Assembly: GCF_029223285.1 (NCBI RefSeq)
Contig: NZ_JARHUJ010000003.1
Location: 372,001-436,000 of the forward strand
Reading direction: 5' to 3'
DNA: 64,000 nucleotides
Source: Paraflavitalea sp. CAU 1676
Lineage (GTDB): Bacteria; Bacteroidota; Bacteroidia; Chitinophagales; Chitinophagaceae
Positions 1 through 9,396 of this stretch are shown here, piece by piece; positions within the stretch are counted from its first letter, which is position 1; every line of letters begins with the position of its first letter. The notes under the pieces are model-generated. The model was given only the letters and a program-made list of their open reading frames with translations. It made no database searches and was not told the DNA's origin. The position numbers and the translations under genes were made by a program.

Positions 1-419
1 GAAAGATCTACAACATCGTACGCCGCCATACCGAAGCACTCACCAACCCTTGGAACAACCAGTCGCGGGATGTGCTCAACAGGTACACAGCCAGCAATAC
101 CACGGCATCGATCCCGAGGTACAACCCCTGGCACAACAACAACTTCCGCATATCCGACCGCTTCGTGGAAGATGGATCCTTCCTGCGCATACAAACCTTG
201 TCGATCGGCTACAACCTGCCGAAGAACCTCATCGGCAAAGCAAAACTGTCCAGCGCACGCGTCTATGTATCGGCACAGAACCTCTACACCTTCACCGGTT
301 ATTCTGGCTACGATCCAGATCTGGGCTCACTCAACAACAACGTCACCCGCATGAACATCGATGACGGACACTATCCCAATCCCAGAACGATCACCGTAGG
401 TGCCAACATAGAATTCTAA
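1..419 (+). CDS. SusC-family TonB-dependent outer membrane receptor, C-terminal end (partial)
   Basis: Only the last 138 codons are in the window; the reading frame starts at base 3 and is open to the left edge. The segment has the alternating hydrophobic/aromatic pattern of closing beta-barrel strands, including a stretch around VYVSAQNLYTFTGYSGYDP, which is characteristic of the SusC/RagA C-terminus, and it ends in Phe as outer-membrane barrels usually do. A susD gene follows after 22 bases, so this is the transporter of a SusCD pair that takes oligosaccharides across the outer membrane with TonB energy. The downstream genes indicate mannan oligosaccharides as the substrate (inference). Confidence 0.93.
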   Translation, partial: KIYNIVRRHTEALTNPWNNQSRDVLNRYTASNTTASIPRYNPWHNNNFRISDRFVEDGSFLRIQTLSIGYNLPKNLIGKAKLSSARVYVSAQNLYTFTGYSGYDPDLGSLNNNVTRMNIDDGHYPNPRTITVGANIEF

Positions 420-441
420 TTGCCTTAAAAAGATTACTACC

Positions 442-2025
442 ATGAAATCTAAACTCATCATATCGATACTCGCAGCCGGCTGCCTCATCAGCTCCTGCAA
501 AAAATCATTCCTCGAGCATCCGTCCGAAACCAGTCCCACGCTCGACAACTATTACAACAACGCCGATGAAGTGAACGGCGCCACCGGCATCCTGTACAAT
601 TCCGTATGGGGCGATTGGTTCGATAAAGCCTTCATCGACGTAGGCGACGTCATGGGCGGCACACTGTACACGCGTGATGACAACTACAAGACCTTCTACA
701 GTTTCAACGTACAAAGCACCGACGGACTCGTAGGCGCCACCTGGAAATCATGCTACAAAGCCGCCGGCAATGCCGCGGTACTCGTCAATACCTTCGAGCA
801 AAAGGCCGATAAAGTAGGCAAGGCACCTTACCTTACATTAGGCATAGCCGAAGCCAGGTTCATACGTGGATTCGCCTATTTCTACATCGCCCGCGCCTTT
901 GGCGATGCACCCATCGTGGAAGATCCCATCTCACTCACCGCACCGGGTAAATATGCAGTGCCACGTTATTTCCAGAAAGATGTACTGCGCTTCGCACTCG
1001 AAGACCTCCAGTTTGCCGAAGCCAACCTGCCCGATGCATCCTATCAGCCAGGCCGCGTAACCAAATACTCCGCCAAAGGGTTGATCGCTAAACTGTACCT
1101 GTACAGCAAAGAATACGACAAAGCCAAGGCAAAAGCCAAAGAGGTGATCGACTACGCCACCTCCTCCGGCACCATCGGCCTCATGGACGATTACCAGTAC
1201 ATGTTCACCACCTCCAAAGCCAACAACAACAAAGAATCCCTGTTTGCCCTGCAATGGCAGGCATCCATGAGCTGGAATGGCGGCAACCCGTACCAGCAAT
1301 ACCTCGGCCCGCAGCCGCTGCTGAAACCCAAGCCCACCACGGCCGACGGTTACTCCGCCTGCGTGCCCTCACTCGATATGCTGAATCCTGCCACCGGGTA
1401 TGAAGCAGGCGACAAAAGACGCGATTGGTCGGTGATGGAACATGGCTTCACACGCACCGATTGGGTCAATGAAAACTTTCCCACCGGATTCATGTACGAT
1501 ACCACCACCGCACAAACGACCGACTTCAAGATCAAAACACCCACACGCTCCAATGTGCAGAAGTACATCGTAGGCCCCAAGCGCGAATCCGAGCCGGTGA
1601 ACGGACCGCACACCAGCATGTGCACCTACATACTCCGCTATGCCGACGTACTGCTTATCTATGCCGAAGCCGTCATGGGCGCCAATGGATCCTCTACCGA
1701 TGCCACAGCCCTGGCAGCCTTCAACGCCGTGCACACACGCGCCAAACTCACTCCGGTCACCAGCATCACCAAAGACCTGCTGCTGCATGAACGCAAAGTG
1801 GAATTTGCCTTCGAAGGCGATTACTGGTTCGATATCCAGCGACAAGGGTTCGACAAAGCCAAAGAGATGATCTCCAAACAGGAGCGCGGTTCCCTCAACG
1901 ACAACGGAACGATCAACAGCCTCAAGGTCATCCTCAGTTCGGCCTCTCAGCTATTCCTGCCCGTACCACAGGCAGAAACAGTCGAAAACCCCAAACTGAA
2001 AGAGCCAGCCATCGCTTATTATTAA
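442..2025 (+). CDS. SusD/RagB family nutrient-binding outer membrane lipoprotein
   Basis: A 527-residue lipoprotein that acts as the substrate-binding lid of the SusC channel on the cell surface. The signal peptide ends in a lipobox ISSC (Cys19) followed by Lys-Lys, fitting surface export in Bacteroidota. TPR-like helices dominate the N-terminal half (for example around residues 120-230), and the C-terminal third holds the SusD signatures RYADVLLIYAEA and ERKVEFAFEGDYWFDIQRQ. Length is normal for the family. It follows the SusC gene by 22 bases and precedes a glycan-binding lipoprotein by 24, so the three are probably one transcript. Ligand specificity cannot be read from the sequence; mannan-derived sugars are inferred from the neighbours. 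Confidence 0.95.
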   Translation: MKSKLIISILAAGCLISSCKKSFLEHPSETSPTLDNYYNNADEVNGATGILYNSVWGDWFDKAFIDVGDVMGGTLYTRDDNYKTFYSFNVQSTDGLVGATWKSCYKAAGNAAVLVNTFEQKADKVGKAPYLTLGIAEARFIRGFAYFYIARAFGDAPIVEDPISLTAPGKYAVPRYFQKDVLRFALEDLQFAEANLPDASYQPGRVTKYSAKGLIAKLYLYSKEYDKAKAKAKEVIDYATSSGTIGLMDDYQYMFTTSKANNNKESLFALQWQASMSWNGGNPYQQYLGPQPLLKPKPTTADGYSACVPSLDMLNPATGYEAGDKRRDWSVMEHGFTRTDWVNENFPTGFMYDTTTAQTTDFKIKTPTRSNVQKYIVGPKRESEPVNGPHTSMCTYILRYADVLLIYAEAVMGANGSSTDATALAAFNAVHTRAKLTPVTSITKDLLLHERKVEFAFEGDYWFDIQRQGFDKAKEMISKQERGSLNDNGTINSLKVILSSASQLFLPVPQAETVENPKLKEPAIAYY

Positions 2026-2049
2026 TCACGATCGCAAAACCATCGACAA

Positions 2050-3069
2050 ATGAACCCACTAATTAAACATATAGCGAAGATCATACTGCTGCCTGCCGTA
2101 TGCGCCATCGTATTCACCGCCTGCGAGAAAGGCAAGGACGCCGGCCGCGCCAATCCCAAAGCCGATAAGCTCGATCCCACCAAAGCATCGGGCGGCACCG
2201 TGCTCACACTCACCGGCACCGACCTCGCCGAGATACGCTCCATCGTATTTGGCAACGGAAGCGTACCCGCACCCTTCAATCCCAATTTCAATACCGAGAA
2301 CGCAGTCATCTTTCGCGTGCCCGATACCGCCAACGGCGGCGACCAGGACATCACCTTCACCAACGTAGATGGCAAAACCTTTAAAGTGCCCTTCTCCGTG
2401 GTCGCCTTACCCAAGGTATCCACCGCATACCCGGTCGACTTCCAGACAGGCTCTACCATCACCCTCACGGGCGGCAACCTGGAGAGCGTGAGCAAGGTAT
2501 TGCTCGAAGGCACCACCGCCGAAGCCACCATCGTATCGAAAGAAAAGAAGAAACTGGTGATCACCATGCCCGCAGCAACGGTCAACACCTGCAAGCTCGT
2601 CATCACCAATACATCGGGCACCAGCACCACCACGCAGGTATTTACGAATGTGGATGCCGCATATGGAGTATTTAAAGATGCCCTGCACCCCGATTGGGAA
2701 GACTGGTCCTGGAGCCTCACCAATGCGCCCTTTACAGCCGATAAGATCACCGGCACCGCTTCCATGCAGGCAGCCTACAGCGGCGCCTGGGGAGGTATGC
2801 AGCTGCACGCAAAAGTAAAAGCCAACCTGGCACCTTATAAGTTCGTTACCTTCTGGATCAAAGGAGCCGATGTAGAAAAGAAATTCAAGTTCAACTTCAA
2901 CTGGACCAACGACCAAACCGTAACCGTGCCACCCAATGTCTGGACCTACTACAAGTTCGACCTCAGCATCTTCAAAAATGCCGGCGTCGCCGAACTGGAA
3001 ACCTTCGTGATGCAGATCAACGATGACCCAAAAACATTGTATTTTGATAATATCCTGCTGGTGAAGTAA
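2050..3069 (+). CDS. IPT/TIG-domain surface glycan-binding lipoprotein
   Basis: A 339-residue lipoprotein (signal peptide with lipobox FTAC, Cys25). Two TIG/IPT immunoglobulin-like domains follow: about residues 38-118 (GGTVLTLTGTDLAEIRSIVFGN) and 119-200 (GSTITLTGGNLESVSKVLLEG). The last ~130 residues form a separate beta-rich module (YSGAWGGMQLHAKV, FVTFWIKG, ending YFDNILLVK) that resembles a galactose-binding-like carbohydrate module. Its place right after SusD matches surface glycan-binding proteins of polysaccharide utilisation loci, which hold the polymer at the cell surface before it is cut. The assignment as a mannan binder is inferred from position; no catalytic residues are evident. 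Confidence 0.85.
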   Translation: MNPLIKHIAKIILLPAVCAIVFTACEKGKDAGRANPKADKLDPTKASGGTVLTLTGTDLAEIRSIVFGNGSVPAPFNPNFNTENAVIFRVPDTANGGDQDITFTNVDGKTFKVPFSVVALPKVSTAYPVDFQTGSTITLTGGNLESVSKVLLEGTTAEATIVSKEKKKLVITMPAATVNTCKLVITNTSGTSTTTQVFTNVDAAYGVFKDALHPDWEDWSWSLTNAPFTADKITGTASMQAAYSGAWGGMQLHAKVKANLAPYKFVTFWIKGADVEKKFKFNFNWTNDQTVTVPPNVWTYYKFDLSIFKNAGVAELETFVMQINDDPKTLYFDNILLVK

Positions 3070-3149
3070 TTCGCAAGCGTCACAGTAGGCAAGATGCCAT
3101 CTCAATCCGGTCAAGTGCGGAGATGGCATCACTTAAAAAAATACACATT

Positions 3150-4283
3150 ATGAAACAGTTGTTCACGGGTACCTTGGGGCTGTTACTGGCATTCGCAACG
3201 CCGGCACAGGATCATCCGGCCGATCCGCAGGCTACTACAGAAACGGTTAACCTTTACCGCAACCTCAAAAAGCTGGCCGGCCAGGGCATCCTATTCGGCC
3301 ACCAGGACGATCTCGCCTATGGAGTAGGATGGAAGTACGTCGAGGGGAAAAGTGATATAAAGGAAGTAACCGGCGATTATCCCGCCGTATATGGATGGGA
3401 CCTCGGCGGCCTGGAAGTGAACAGCCCCAACAACCTCGATGGCATCCCTTTCAAAAAGATGCGCCAGTATATCCGCGAAGGATATGAAAGGGGAGGAGTG
3501 ATCACCATCAGCTGGCATGCCCGCAGTCCGCTCGGCAAAGAGAAGGGCGCCTGGGATACTACCCATGGCACCGTCGCATCCATTTTACCCGGCGGCGATA
3601 GTCACATACTCTACAAAGAGTGGCTCGATAAAATAGCCGGCTTCCTGCTCTCGCTCAAAGGCAGCAAGGGCGAACTCATCCCCGTGCTCTTCAGGCCCTA
3701 CCATGAGCTCACCGGCAACTGGTTCTGGTGGTGCCGCAACACCTGCACCGACTTTGAGTTCCAGACTCTCTGGCGCTTCACCTATTACTATTTGCAGCAG
3801 GAGAAAAAAGTACACAACCTCTTGTATGTCTACAACACCAGCGGCGACTTCAAGACCAAAGCAGAATTCCTGCAACGATATCCCGGCGATGAAATGGTCG
3901 ATGTATTGAGCTTCGACGCCTACCAGTACGAGGATCCGCAAAAGAATGACTGGTTCGAAAAGAACACCTACCAGTTGTTAAAACAGGTCACCGAACTCGG
4001 CAAAGAAAAGAACAAGCTAACCGCCTTCAGCGAAACAGGCTACGAAGCCATCCCATACGCCAATTGGTGGACGCAAACCCTGCTCAACGCCATTGGCGAC
4101 AACCCAATATCGTATGTACTCGTTTGGCGAAACCATGGCTATGCAGCATGGAACAAGAAGATGCACTACTATGCACCGTATAAAGGACAAACATCCGAAG
4201 CCGACTTCATCAAATTCTACCAACTGGACCGAACCCTGTTTGAAAAGGAAGTAGCAGCCAAAAAACTGTACAGCGACCTATGA
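3150..4283 (+). CDS. GH26 endo-beta-1,4-mannanase
   Basis: A 377-residue exported glycoside hydrolase that cuts beta-1,4-mannan, probably releasing mannobiose. The frame is open from 3123, but the ATG at 3150 (MKQLFTGTLG) puts a clean signal peptide at the N-terminus, so this start is preferred. GH26 landmarks: GILFGHQDDLAYG near residues 46-58, ITISWHARSP (119-127), the acid/base Glu186 in FRPYHELTGNWFWWC and the nucleophile Glu295 in FSETGYE. No lipobox is visible, so the enzyme is periplasmic or secreted rather than a lipoprotein. It overlaps the transporter gene by four bases (ATGA), indicating translational coupling. Mannobiose as product is inferred from the co-encoded epimerase and phosphorylase. 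Confidence 0.92.
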   Translation: MKQLFTGTLGLLLAFATPAQDHPADPQATTETVNLYRNLKKLAGQGILFGHQDDLAYGVGWKYVEGKSDIKEVTGDYPAVYGWDLGGLEVNSPNNLDGIPFKKMRQYIREGYERGGVITISWHARSPLGKEKGAWDTTHGTVASILPGGDSHILYKEWLDKIAGFLLSLKGSKGELIPVLFRPYHELTGNWFWWCRNTCTDFEFQTLWRFTYYYLQQEKKVHNLLYVYNTSGDFKTKAEFLQRYPGDEMVDVLSFDAYQYEDPQKNDWFEKNTYQLLKQVTELGKEKNKLTAFSETGYEAIPYANWWTQTLLNAIGDNPISYVLVWRNHGYAAWNKKMHYYAPYKGQTSEADFIKFYQLDRTLFEKEVAAKKLYSDL

Positions 4284-6106
4284 AACTGACACTGCTCGAC
4301 ATCAGCATCATAGTCGCCTACCTGGCCACCATGGTGATCATCGGCTGGGCGCTGCGCAAAAAAGCCCGTACCAATAAAGAGAACTACCTCATGGGAGGTA
4401 AAAAACTTCCCTGGTACATGCTCGGCCTCAGCGACGCCTCCGACATGTTCGATATCAGCGGCACCATGTGGATGGTGGCCCTCTGCTTCGTATACGGCAT
4501 GAAGAGTGTATGGATACCCTGGCTATGGCCCGTCTTCAACCAGGTGTTCATGATGATGTTCCTCTCCAAATGGCTGCGCCGCTCCAACGCCACCACCGGC
4601 GCCGAATGGCTCGCCACGCGCTTCGGCATCAGCGGCAAAGGCGTAAGAGGATCGCACAACATCACCGTGGCATTTGCCCTGCTCAGTTGCTTTGGCTTCC
4701 TGGCGTATGGGTTCATTGGCCTCGGCAAGTTCGTGGAGATCTTCATCCCTTTTCACCTCATACAGGATTATGTGCCCTTTGCCGTATCCAAAGAGTTTGT
4801 GCCCCATTTCTATGGCATCATCTTTACGCTCTTTGCCATGTTCTATTCCATACTCGGAGGTATGCACAGTATTGTATTGGGCGATGTGATCAAGTACTGC
4901 GTCATGACGGTGGCTTGTATTTCCATCGCCGTCATCGCCATGGTACACCTGCATGGCAACACACTCAACGTGCCCGCCGGCTGGGAAAACCCCTTCTTCA
5001 ACTGGAAGCTCGATCTCGACTGGAGCCACATCATACCCGACGCCGGCAAAAAGATCACCGATGATGGCTACGGCCTCTTCGGCATCTTCTTCATGATGAT
5101 GCTCTTTAAAGGCGTACTGGCGAGCCTCGCTGGGCCTGCTCCCAATTACGATATGCAGAAAGTGCTGTCGACCCGTTCACCACGCGACGCCTCTAAAATG
5201 AGCGGCTTTGTATCGATCATCTTATTGCCTATCCGGTATTCCATGATCATCGGGCTCACGGTACTGGCGCTCCTCTATTACCAGCAGCTCGACCTCGGCG
5301 ACACCTCCAAAGGAACCGATTTCGAGAAAGTATTACCAGCCACCATCAACGCCTTTTTACCCGCCGGCATCCTCGGCCTCGTGTTGACCGGCCTGCTCGG
5401 CGCCTTCATGGGCACCTTCTCGGGCACCCTCAATGCGGCACAGGCTTATATCGTGAACGATATCTACCTCAAATACATCGATCCCGCCGCCCCCAACAAA
5501 CGCGTCATCCTGATGAACTACGCCGCAGGTATCGTGGTGGTGATCATCGGCATCGTATTGGGATTCTTTACAAAGAGCGTGAACAGCATGCTCAACTGGA
5601 TCGTGGGCGGACTTTATGGCGGATACATTGCCGCCAACATGCTCAAATGGTATTGGTGGCGCTTCAATGCCCACGGCTTTTTCTGGGGCATGACAAGCGG
5701 CATCGCAGCCGCCCTCATATTCCCCAGGGTGGTCGATGGCCTCGACCTCTATTACTGGCCCTGGCTGTTCGTGATATCACTGGCTGGATGCATCATTGGC
5801 ACCTATACCGCACCGGCAACCGATATGGCGATCCTGAAAACCTTCTACCGTACGGTAAAACCCTGGGGATTCTGGCAGCCCGTGCATGCGCAAGTGGTAG
5901 CCGACGATCCTGGCTTCGTACCCAATAAGCGATGTAAGCTCGACATGTTCAATGTAGCACTCGGCATCATCGCACAATGCTGCCTCACACTGCTGCCCAT
6001 GTTCATCGTGCTGTGGTTGAAATTACCCTTGCTGATCACTGTAGCGATATTGTCAGTGATCGTACTGATACTGAAAAGAACCTGGTGGGATAAACTGGAA
6101 GACTAG
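4280..6106 (+). CDS. Sodium:solute symporter (SSS) family inner-membrane transporter, probable mannobiose importer
   Basis: 608 residues with about 13-14 hydrophobic segments. The N-terminus has the SSS signature of TM1 and its loop (IVAYLATMVIIGWALRKK then ENYLMGGKKLPWYMLGLSDA), and later TM segments include GILGLVLTGLLGAFMGTFSG. These cation-coupled transporters bring sugars or related solutes through the inner membrane. The start overlaps the GH26 stop by four bases. The gene order GH26, membrane transporter, GH130, cellobiose 2-epimerase matches the Bacteroides fragilis mannan-catabolic cluster as described in the literature, where this position is taken by a putative mannobiose transporter. 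The substrate here is therefore an inference from context. Confidence 0.9.
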   Translation: MKLTLLDISIIVAYLATMVIIGWALRKKARTNKENYLMGGKKLPWYMLGLSDASDMFDISGTMWMVALCFVYGMKSVWIPWLWPVFNQVFMMMFLSKWLRRSNATTGAEWLATRFGISGKGVRGSHNITVAFALLSCFGFLAYGFIGLGKFVEIFIPFHLIQDYVPFAVSKEFVPHFYGIIFTLFAMFYSILGGMHSIVLGDVIKYCVMTVACISIAVIAMVHLHGNTLNVPAGWENPFFNWKLDLDWSHIIPDAGKKITDDGYGLFGIFFMMMLFKGVLASLAGPAPNYDMQKVLSTRSPRDASKMSGFVSIILLPIRYSMIIGLTVLALLYYQQLDLGDTSKGTDFEKVLPATINAFLPAGILGLVLTGLLGAFMGTFSGTLNAAQAYIVNDIYLKYIDPAAPNKRVILMNYAAGIVVVIIGIVLGFFTKSVNSMLNWIVGGLYGGYIAANMLKWYWWRFNAHGFFWGMTSGIAAALIFPRVVDGLDLYYWPWLFVISLAGCIIGTYTAPATDMAILKTFYRTVKPWGFWQPVHAQVVADDPGFVPNKRCKLDMFNVALGIIAQCCLTLLPMFIVLWLKLPLLITVAILSVIVLILKRTWWDKLED

Positions 6107-6118
6107 CCACCGCTATTC

Positions 6119-7381
6119 ATGACCTTACAAAAGACAATTACAATGTATAAAGGATTTCTGAAAAGATTAGAGCACCTGGAAAGCAGTTACGAGCAATTGG
6201 TCCGTGTACCCAATGAACCGGTGGAATCCGACAATGGTATTTACAAGCGCTACAAAAATGCCGTGCTAACCCATCAGCATGCACCCATCTTCTGGCGCTA
6301 CGACCTCAACTACGAGACCAATCCGCACCTCATGGAGCGCTTTGGCATCAATGCCGTGTTCAACGCCGGCGCTATCAAATGGAAAGGCAAATACCTGGTC
6401 ATAGCAAGGGTAGAGGGACTGGATAGAAAATCCTTTTTCGCCGTGGCCGAAAGTGAGAACGGCATCGACAACTTCCGCTTCTGGGATTACCCCATCGTCA
6501 TGCCCGAAACCCAGGTACCCGACACCAATGTCTATGATATGCGCGTAGTGCAGCACGAGGATGGTTGGATCTACGGCCTTTTCTGTACCGAAAGAAGAGA
6601 TCCCCAGGCATCCGACGCCGATCAATCGGCCGCAATTGCCCAATGTGGCATCGCCCGCACCAAAGACCTCCGCAGCTGGGAACGCCTGCCCGACCTCAAA
6701 ACACCTTCGCCCCAGCAACGCAATGTGGTGCTGCATCCGGAATTCGTGAACGGTCAGTACGCCTTTTATACCCGGCCACAAGATGGCTTCATCAACGCTG
6801 GCAGCGGCGGCGGTATCGGGTTCGGACTCAGCAAAACCATCGAACAGGCTGAGATCAGCGAAGAGATCGTCATCGATAAAAAACTCTATCATACGGTATA
6901 CGAGGCCAAGAACGGACTGGGGCCCGAGCCCATCAAAACCCAACACGGCTGGCTGCACATGGCCCACGGCGTACGCAATACCGCAGCCGGTTTACGGTAT
7001 GTACTCTACCTATTCATGACCGACCTCCACGACATCACCAAAGTCACCCACAAGCCTGGCGGCTATTTCATGGCACCGGAAGGCGAAGAAAGGGTAGGCG
7101 ATGTATCCAACGTATTATTCTGTAATGGCTGGATCGCCGGCGAAGACGGAAAAGTATTCATCTACTACGCCTCTTCCGATACCCGCCTCCACGTGGCCAC
7201 CACCACCATCGATCAACTCGTTGACTATGTCACCCATACGCCGCCCGATAAGTTACGGTCGGCCGCATCCGCCGAAACCCTCATTCAAATCATTGACGGA
7301 AATCAAACTTACCTTGACCACCAGAGCACAACATTGGTAAAGCAGACAATAATTCAAACAGGAGCAAGTGGTAAGCATTGA
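6119..7381 (+). CDS. GH130 4-O-beta-D-mannosyl-D-glucose phosphorylase
   Basis: A cytoplasmic enzyme of up to 420 residues that splits mannosyl-glucose with phosphate to mannose-1-phosphate and glucose. The block FNAGAIKWKGKYLVIARVEG followed by DRKSFFAVAESENGIDNF is typical of GH130 subfamily 1, and VYDMRVV carries the proposed catalytic Asp (Asp140 in this frame). A second start at 6143 (MYKGFLKRLEHL) would place that Asp at 132, close to the position reported for the B. fragilis enzyme, so 6143 is equally plausible. The last ~30 residues after about position 390 look like a low-conservation tail. There is no signal peptide. It lies 12 bases after the transporter and about 100 before the epimerase. 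Confidence 0.92.
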   Translation: MTLQKTITMYKGFLKRLEHLESSYEQLVRVPNEPVESDNGIYKRYKNAVLTHQHAPIFWRYDLNYETNPHLMERFGINAVFNAGAIKWKGKYLVIARVEGLDRKSFFAVAESENGIDNFRFWDYPIVMPETQVPDTNVYDMRVVQHEDGWIYGLFCTERRDPQASDADQSAAIAQCGIARTKDLRSWERLPDLKTPSPQQRNVVLHPEFVNGQYAFYTRPQDGFINAGSGGGIGFGLSKTIEQAEISEEIVIDKKLYHTVYEAKNGLGPEPIKTQHGWLHMAHGVRNTAAGLRYVLYLFMTDLHDITKVTHKPGGYFMAPEGEERVGDVSNVLFCNGWIAGEDGKVFIYYASSDTRLHVATTTIDQLVDYVTHTPPDKLRSAASAETLIQIIDGNQTYLDHQSTTLVKQTIIQTGASGKH

Positions 7382-7480
7382 TAATCAAGGGGCCTGGAGG
7401 AGCATTGTATTATGCCCTACAATACCGACTGATGTAAATCAAATTCTGGGTAGCAGCCCCCCAACACCGTAGTTGTACTT

Positions 7481-8764
7481 ATGCGTTTCATTAATCCTGA
7501 ATTATATTTACGCATGACAACGCCTGTTATACAGGAGGAGCCTGTACTTCAGCAGTTACAGCTATTCCGTACCGATGTAGAACAAGAATTCCATGCTATC
7601 CTTACCTGGTGGATGACACATACTGTAGATGAGCAGTATGGCGGCTTCTATGGAAGCATCGACCACCATAACGTGGTAGACATCCTGGCCCCCAAAGGGA
7701 TCGTGCTCAACAGCCGCATCCTATGGACCTTTTCCGCCGCCTGGAATCAAACCCATCAGCAGCAGTACCTGACTATCGCAACAAGAGCATACGAATACAT
7801 CGTTACCCATTTCATCGATGAGGAAATGGGTGGCGTGTATTGGACCGTCGACCATGCCGGCCACCCCTTCGATGTCGACAAGAAGATATATGCGCAGGCC
7901 TTTACCCTCTATGCGTTTTGCGAGTACTACAAAGCCACCCGCCGCGATTCGGTAAAGGACCGTGCCATCGAATTGTACAACCTCATCGAACGCTATAGCT
8001 ACGATCGTGAACGGGAAGGTTATATAGAATCATTCGACCGGTCGTGGAATACACTCAACGACCTCCGTTTAAGCGCCAAAGACGCCAACGAGAAAAAGTC
8101 CATGAATACACACCTTCATGTACTGGAGGCCTACACAAACCTCTACCGCATCTGGCCCGAAGATGGACTTCGCCGCCAGATCACCCGCCTCATCCACAAT
8201 TTCCTCAAGCACATCATACATCCCATCACATATCACCAGGTCCTTTTCTTCGATGAGGATTGGCATGCACGCAGCACCGTAGTATCTTTCGGCCACGACA
8301 TCGAGACCTCCTGGCTGCTGGCAGAAGCAGCCCATATCATCTCCGATGGGGAGCTGATGATCCGGGTGAAGAAAATATCGGTGCAGATGGCCTATGCCGC
8401 CGGCAGGGGCGTCGATTTCGATGGAGGCATGTGGTACGAGCAGGACAGCGCAACCAACCTCTGGGTAAAGGAAAAACATTGGTGGCCGCAGGCCGAAGCG
8501 CTGGTAGGCTTCTTCAATGCCTGGCAAACTTCCGGCGACCGCAGTTTCCTCGATCGCACCTTCGCCTCCTGGGAATTCATCCGGGAAAACATCATCGACC
8601 GTGAGTTCGGCGAATGGCGCTGGGGCGTGCTCAATGAAGCCAATAGTTGCGACCGCACCGTCATGTCGTGGGAAGACAAGGCCGGCCTATGGAAATGCCC
8701 TTACCACAACGGCAGGGCTTGCATGGAGTTGCTGAAAAGAATTGATACCATCCTCAAAAAATAA
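7481..8764 (+). CDS. Cellobiose 2-epimerase (mannobiose 2-epimerase)
   Basis: A 427-residue (alpha/alpha)6-barrel protein of the N-acylglucosamine 2-epimerase superfamily. It converts the reducing-end mannose of mannobiose to glucose, supplying the substrate of the GH130 phosphorylase encoded just upstream. Family residues visible are NTHLHVLEAYTNLY (His211), FGHDIETSWLL (His272, Glu275), KHWWPQAEALVG (His333, Trp335) and KCPYHNGRACMEL (His409); the pair His272/His409 corresponds to the catalytic histidines of known cellobiose 2-epimerases. A start at 7514 (MTTPVIQEE) is possible since the first 11 residues look unlike the family. No signal peptide, so cytoplasmic. A hairpin terminator follows, closing the locus. 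Confidence 0.92.
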   Translation: MRFINPELYLRMTTPVIQEEPVLQQLQLFRTDVEQEFHAILTWWMTHTVDEQYGGFYGSIDHHNVVDILAPKGIVLNSRILWTFSAAWNQTHQQQYLTIATRAYEYIVTHFIDEEMGGVYWTVDHAGHPFDVDKKIYAQAFTLYAFCEYYKATRRDSVKDRAIELYNLIERYSYDREREGYIESFDRSWNTLNDLRLSAKDANEKKSMNTHLHVLEAYTNLYRIWPEDGLRRQITRLIHNFLKHIIHPITYHQVLFFDEDWHARSTVVSFGHDIETSWLLAEAAHIISDGELMIRVKKISVQMAYAAGRGVDFDGGMWYEQDSATNLWVKEKHWWPQAEALVGFFNAWQTSGDRSFLDRTFASWEFIRENIIDREFGEWRWGVLNEANSCDRTVMSWEDKAGLWKCPYHNGRACMELLKRIDTILKK

Positions 8765-8766
8765 AA

Positions 8767-8786
8767 GGGCAGGTGCTCACCTGCCC
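8767..8786. terminator. Bidirectional terminator hairpin between epimerase and PEGA-like lipoprotein genes
   Basis: Perfect inverted repeat GGGCAGGTG-CT-CACCTGCCC, preceded by an A-run, lying between the two convergent stop codons. It can end transcription from both sides. Confidence 0.7.
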
Positions 8787-8794
8787 GCATTCAC

Positions 8795-9307
8795 TTATTT
8801 CACCGGCACCAGGTGCTTCGCCCAGTCGGCCGGCAAGTCATTCTTAGTGAGGATCTTCAACGAAGGCTGATCCGGAGCCGCCATGGTAGTTGCAGCTGAT
8901 GACTGCACCAGGCTCTCTTCCATAAAGTCTTTTTCCAGCTTATACATCGCTCCGGTAGCGGGATCAACGATCAAAAAACCGATCAAACCACCAATGAGCA
9001 CGTTGCCGATGTACCAGCCATTCACCTTACATTCCAGATTCACCTTTTTCATATCATAGCCATCCAGCTTGTAGGTAACCGTGTACGATTCCTTACTGAA
9101 GAAGCCCGCACCGGATTTCAACTTCATCGTGGCCGGCGTACTGCCGGAGTAGACTTCAACGCCACGTTTGTTAACGATGGAAATGTTTGCTCCGCTGGGA
9201 TTCGAATGAAAGGTAACCGGCCAGTTGCTTTTGCTTACAATGGAAGCGCAACCCGAAAGCGTAGCCGTAGCTACGAGAAGACCAAGTAGTGTAGGTAATG
9301 GTTTCAT
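8795..9307 (-). CDS. PEGA-like domain lipoprotein of unknown function
   Basis: About 170 residues. The signal peptide ends with lipobox LSGC followed by Ala-Ser. The middle section (PVTFHSNPSGANISIVNKRG, then PATMKLKSGAGFF and YTVTYKLDGYDMKKV) has the PEGA pattern: a short beta fold with a PxGAxI motif found in surface or periplasmic proteins. It is followed by a glycine-rich hydrophobic patch (IGNVLIGGLIGFLIVDPATGAMY) that also occurs in similar small lipoproteins. The start at 9307 (MKPLPTLLG) is preferred to 9319 because it gives the standard signal peptide. It runs opposite to the mannan genes and stands alone. Molecular role unknown. Confidence 0.75.
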   Translation of the reverse strand: MKPLPTLLGLLVATATLSGCASIVSKSNWPVTFHSNPSGANISIVNKRGVEVYSGSTPATMKLKSGAGFFSKESYTVTYKLDGYDMKKVNLECKVNGWYIGNVLIGGLIGFLIVDPATGAMYKLEKDFMEESLVQSSAATTMAAPDQPSLKILTKNDLPADWAKHLVPVK

Positions 9308-9343
9308 GTTCATAAACAATTAGGGGTGTCATCCCTAAGATAC

Positions 9344-9370
9344 AAAAAGGCTCCCGTTATGGGAGCCTTT
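9344..9370 (-). terminator. Rho-independent terminator of the beta-helix protein gene
   Basis: AAAGGCTCCC-GTTAT-GGGAGCCTTT, a 10-bp perfect stem with a T-run in minus-strand direction, 26 bases downstream of the stop codon of the gene ending at 9397. Confidence 0.85.
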
Positions 9371-9396
9371 CGAATGTTGTATTATTTGTTAAAACC

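Noticed and set aside
2022-3132. Two long minus-strand frames (247 and 241 codons) across the glycan-binding lipoprotein
   Set aside because: Both oppose a gene with lipobox and two TIG domains; no recognisable motif in either.
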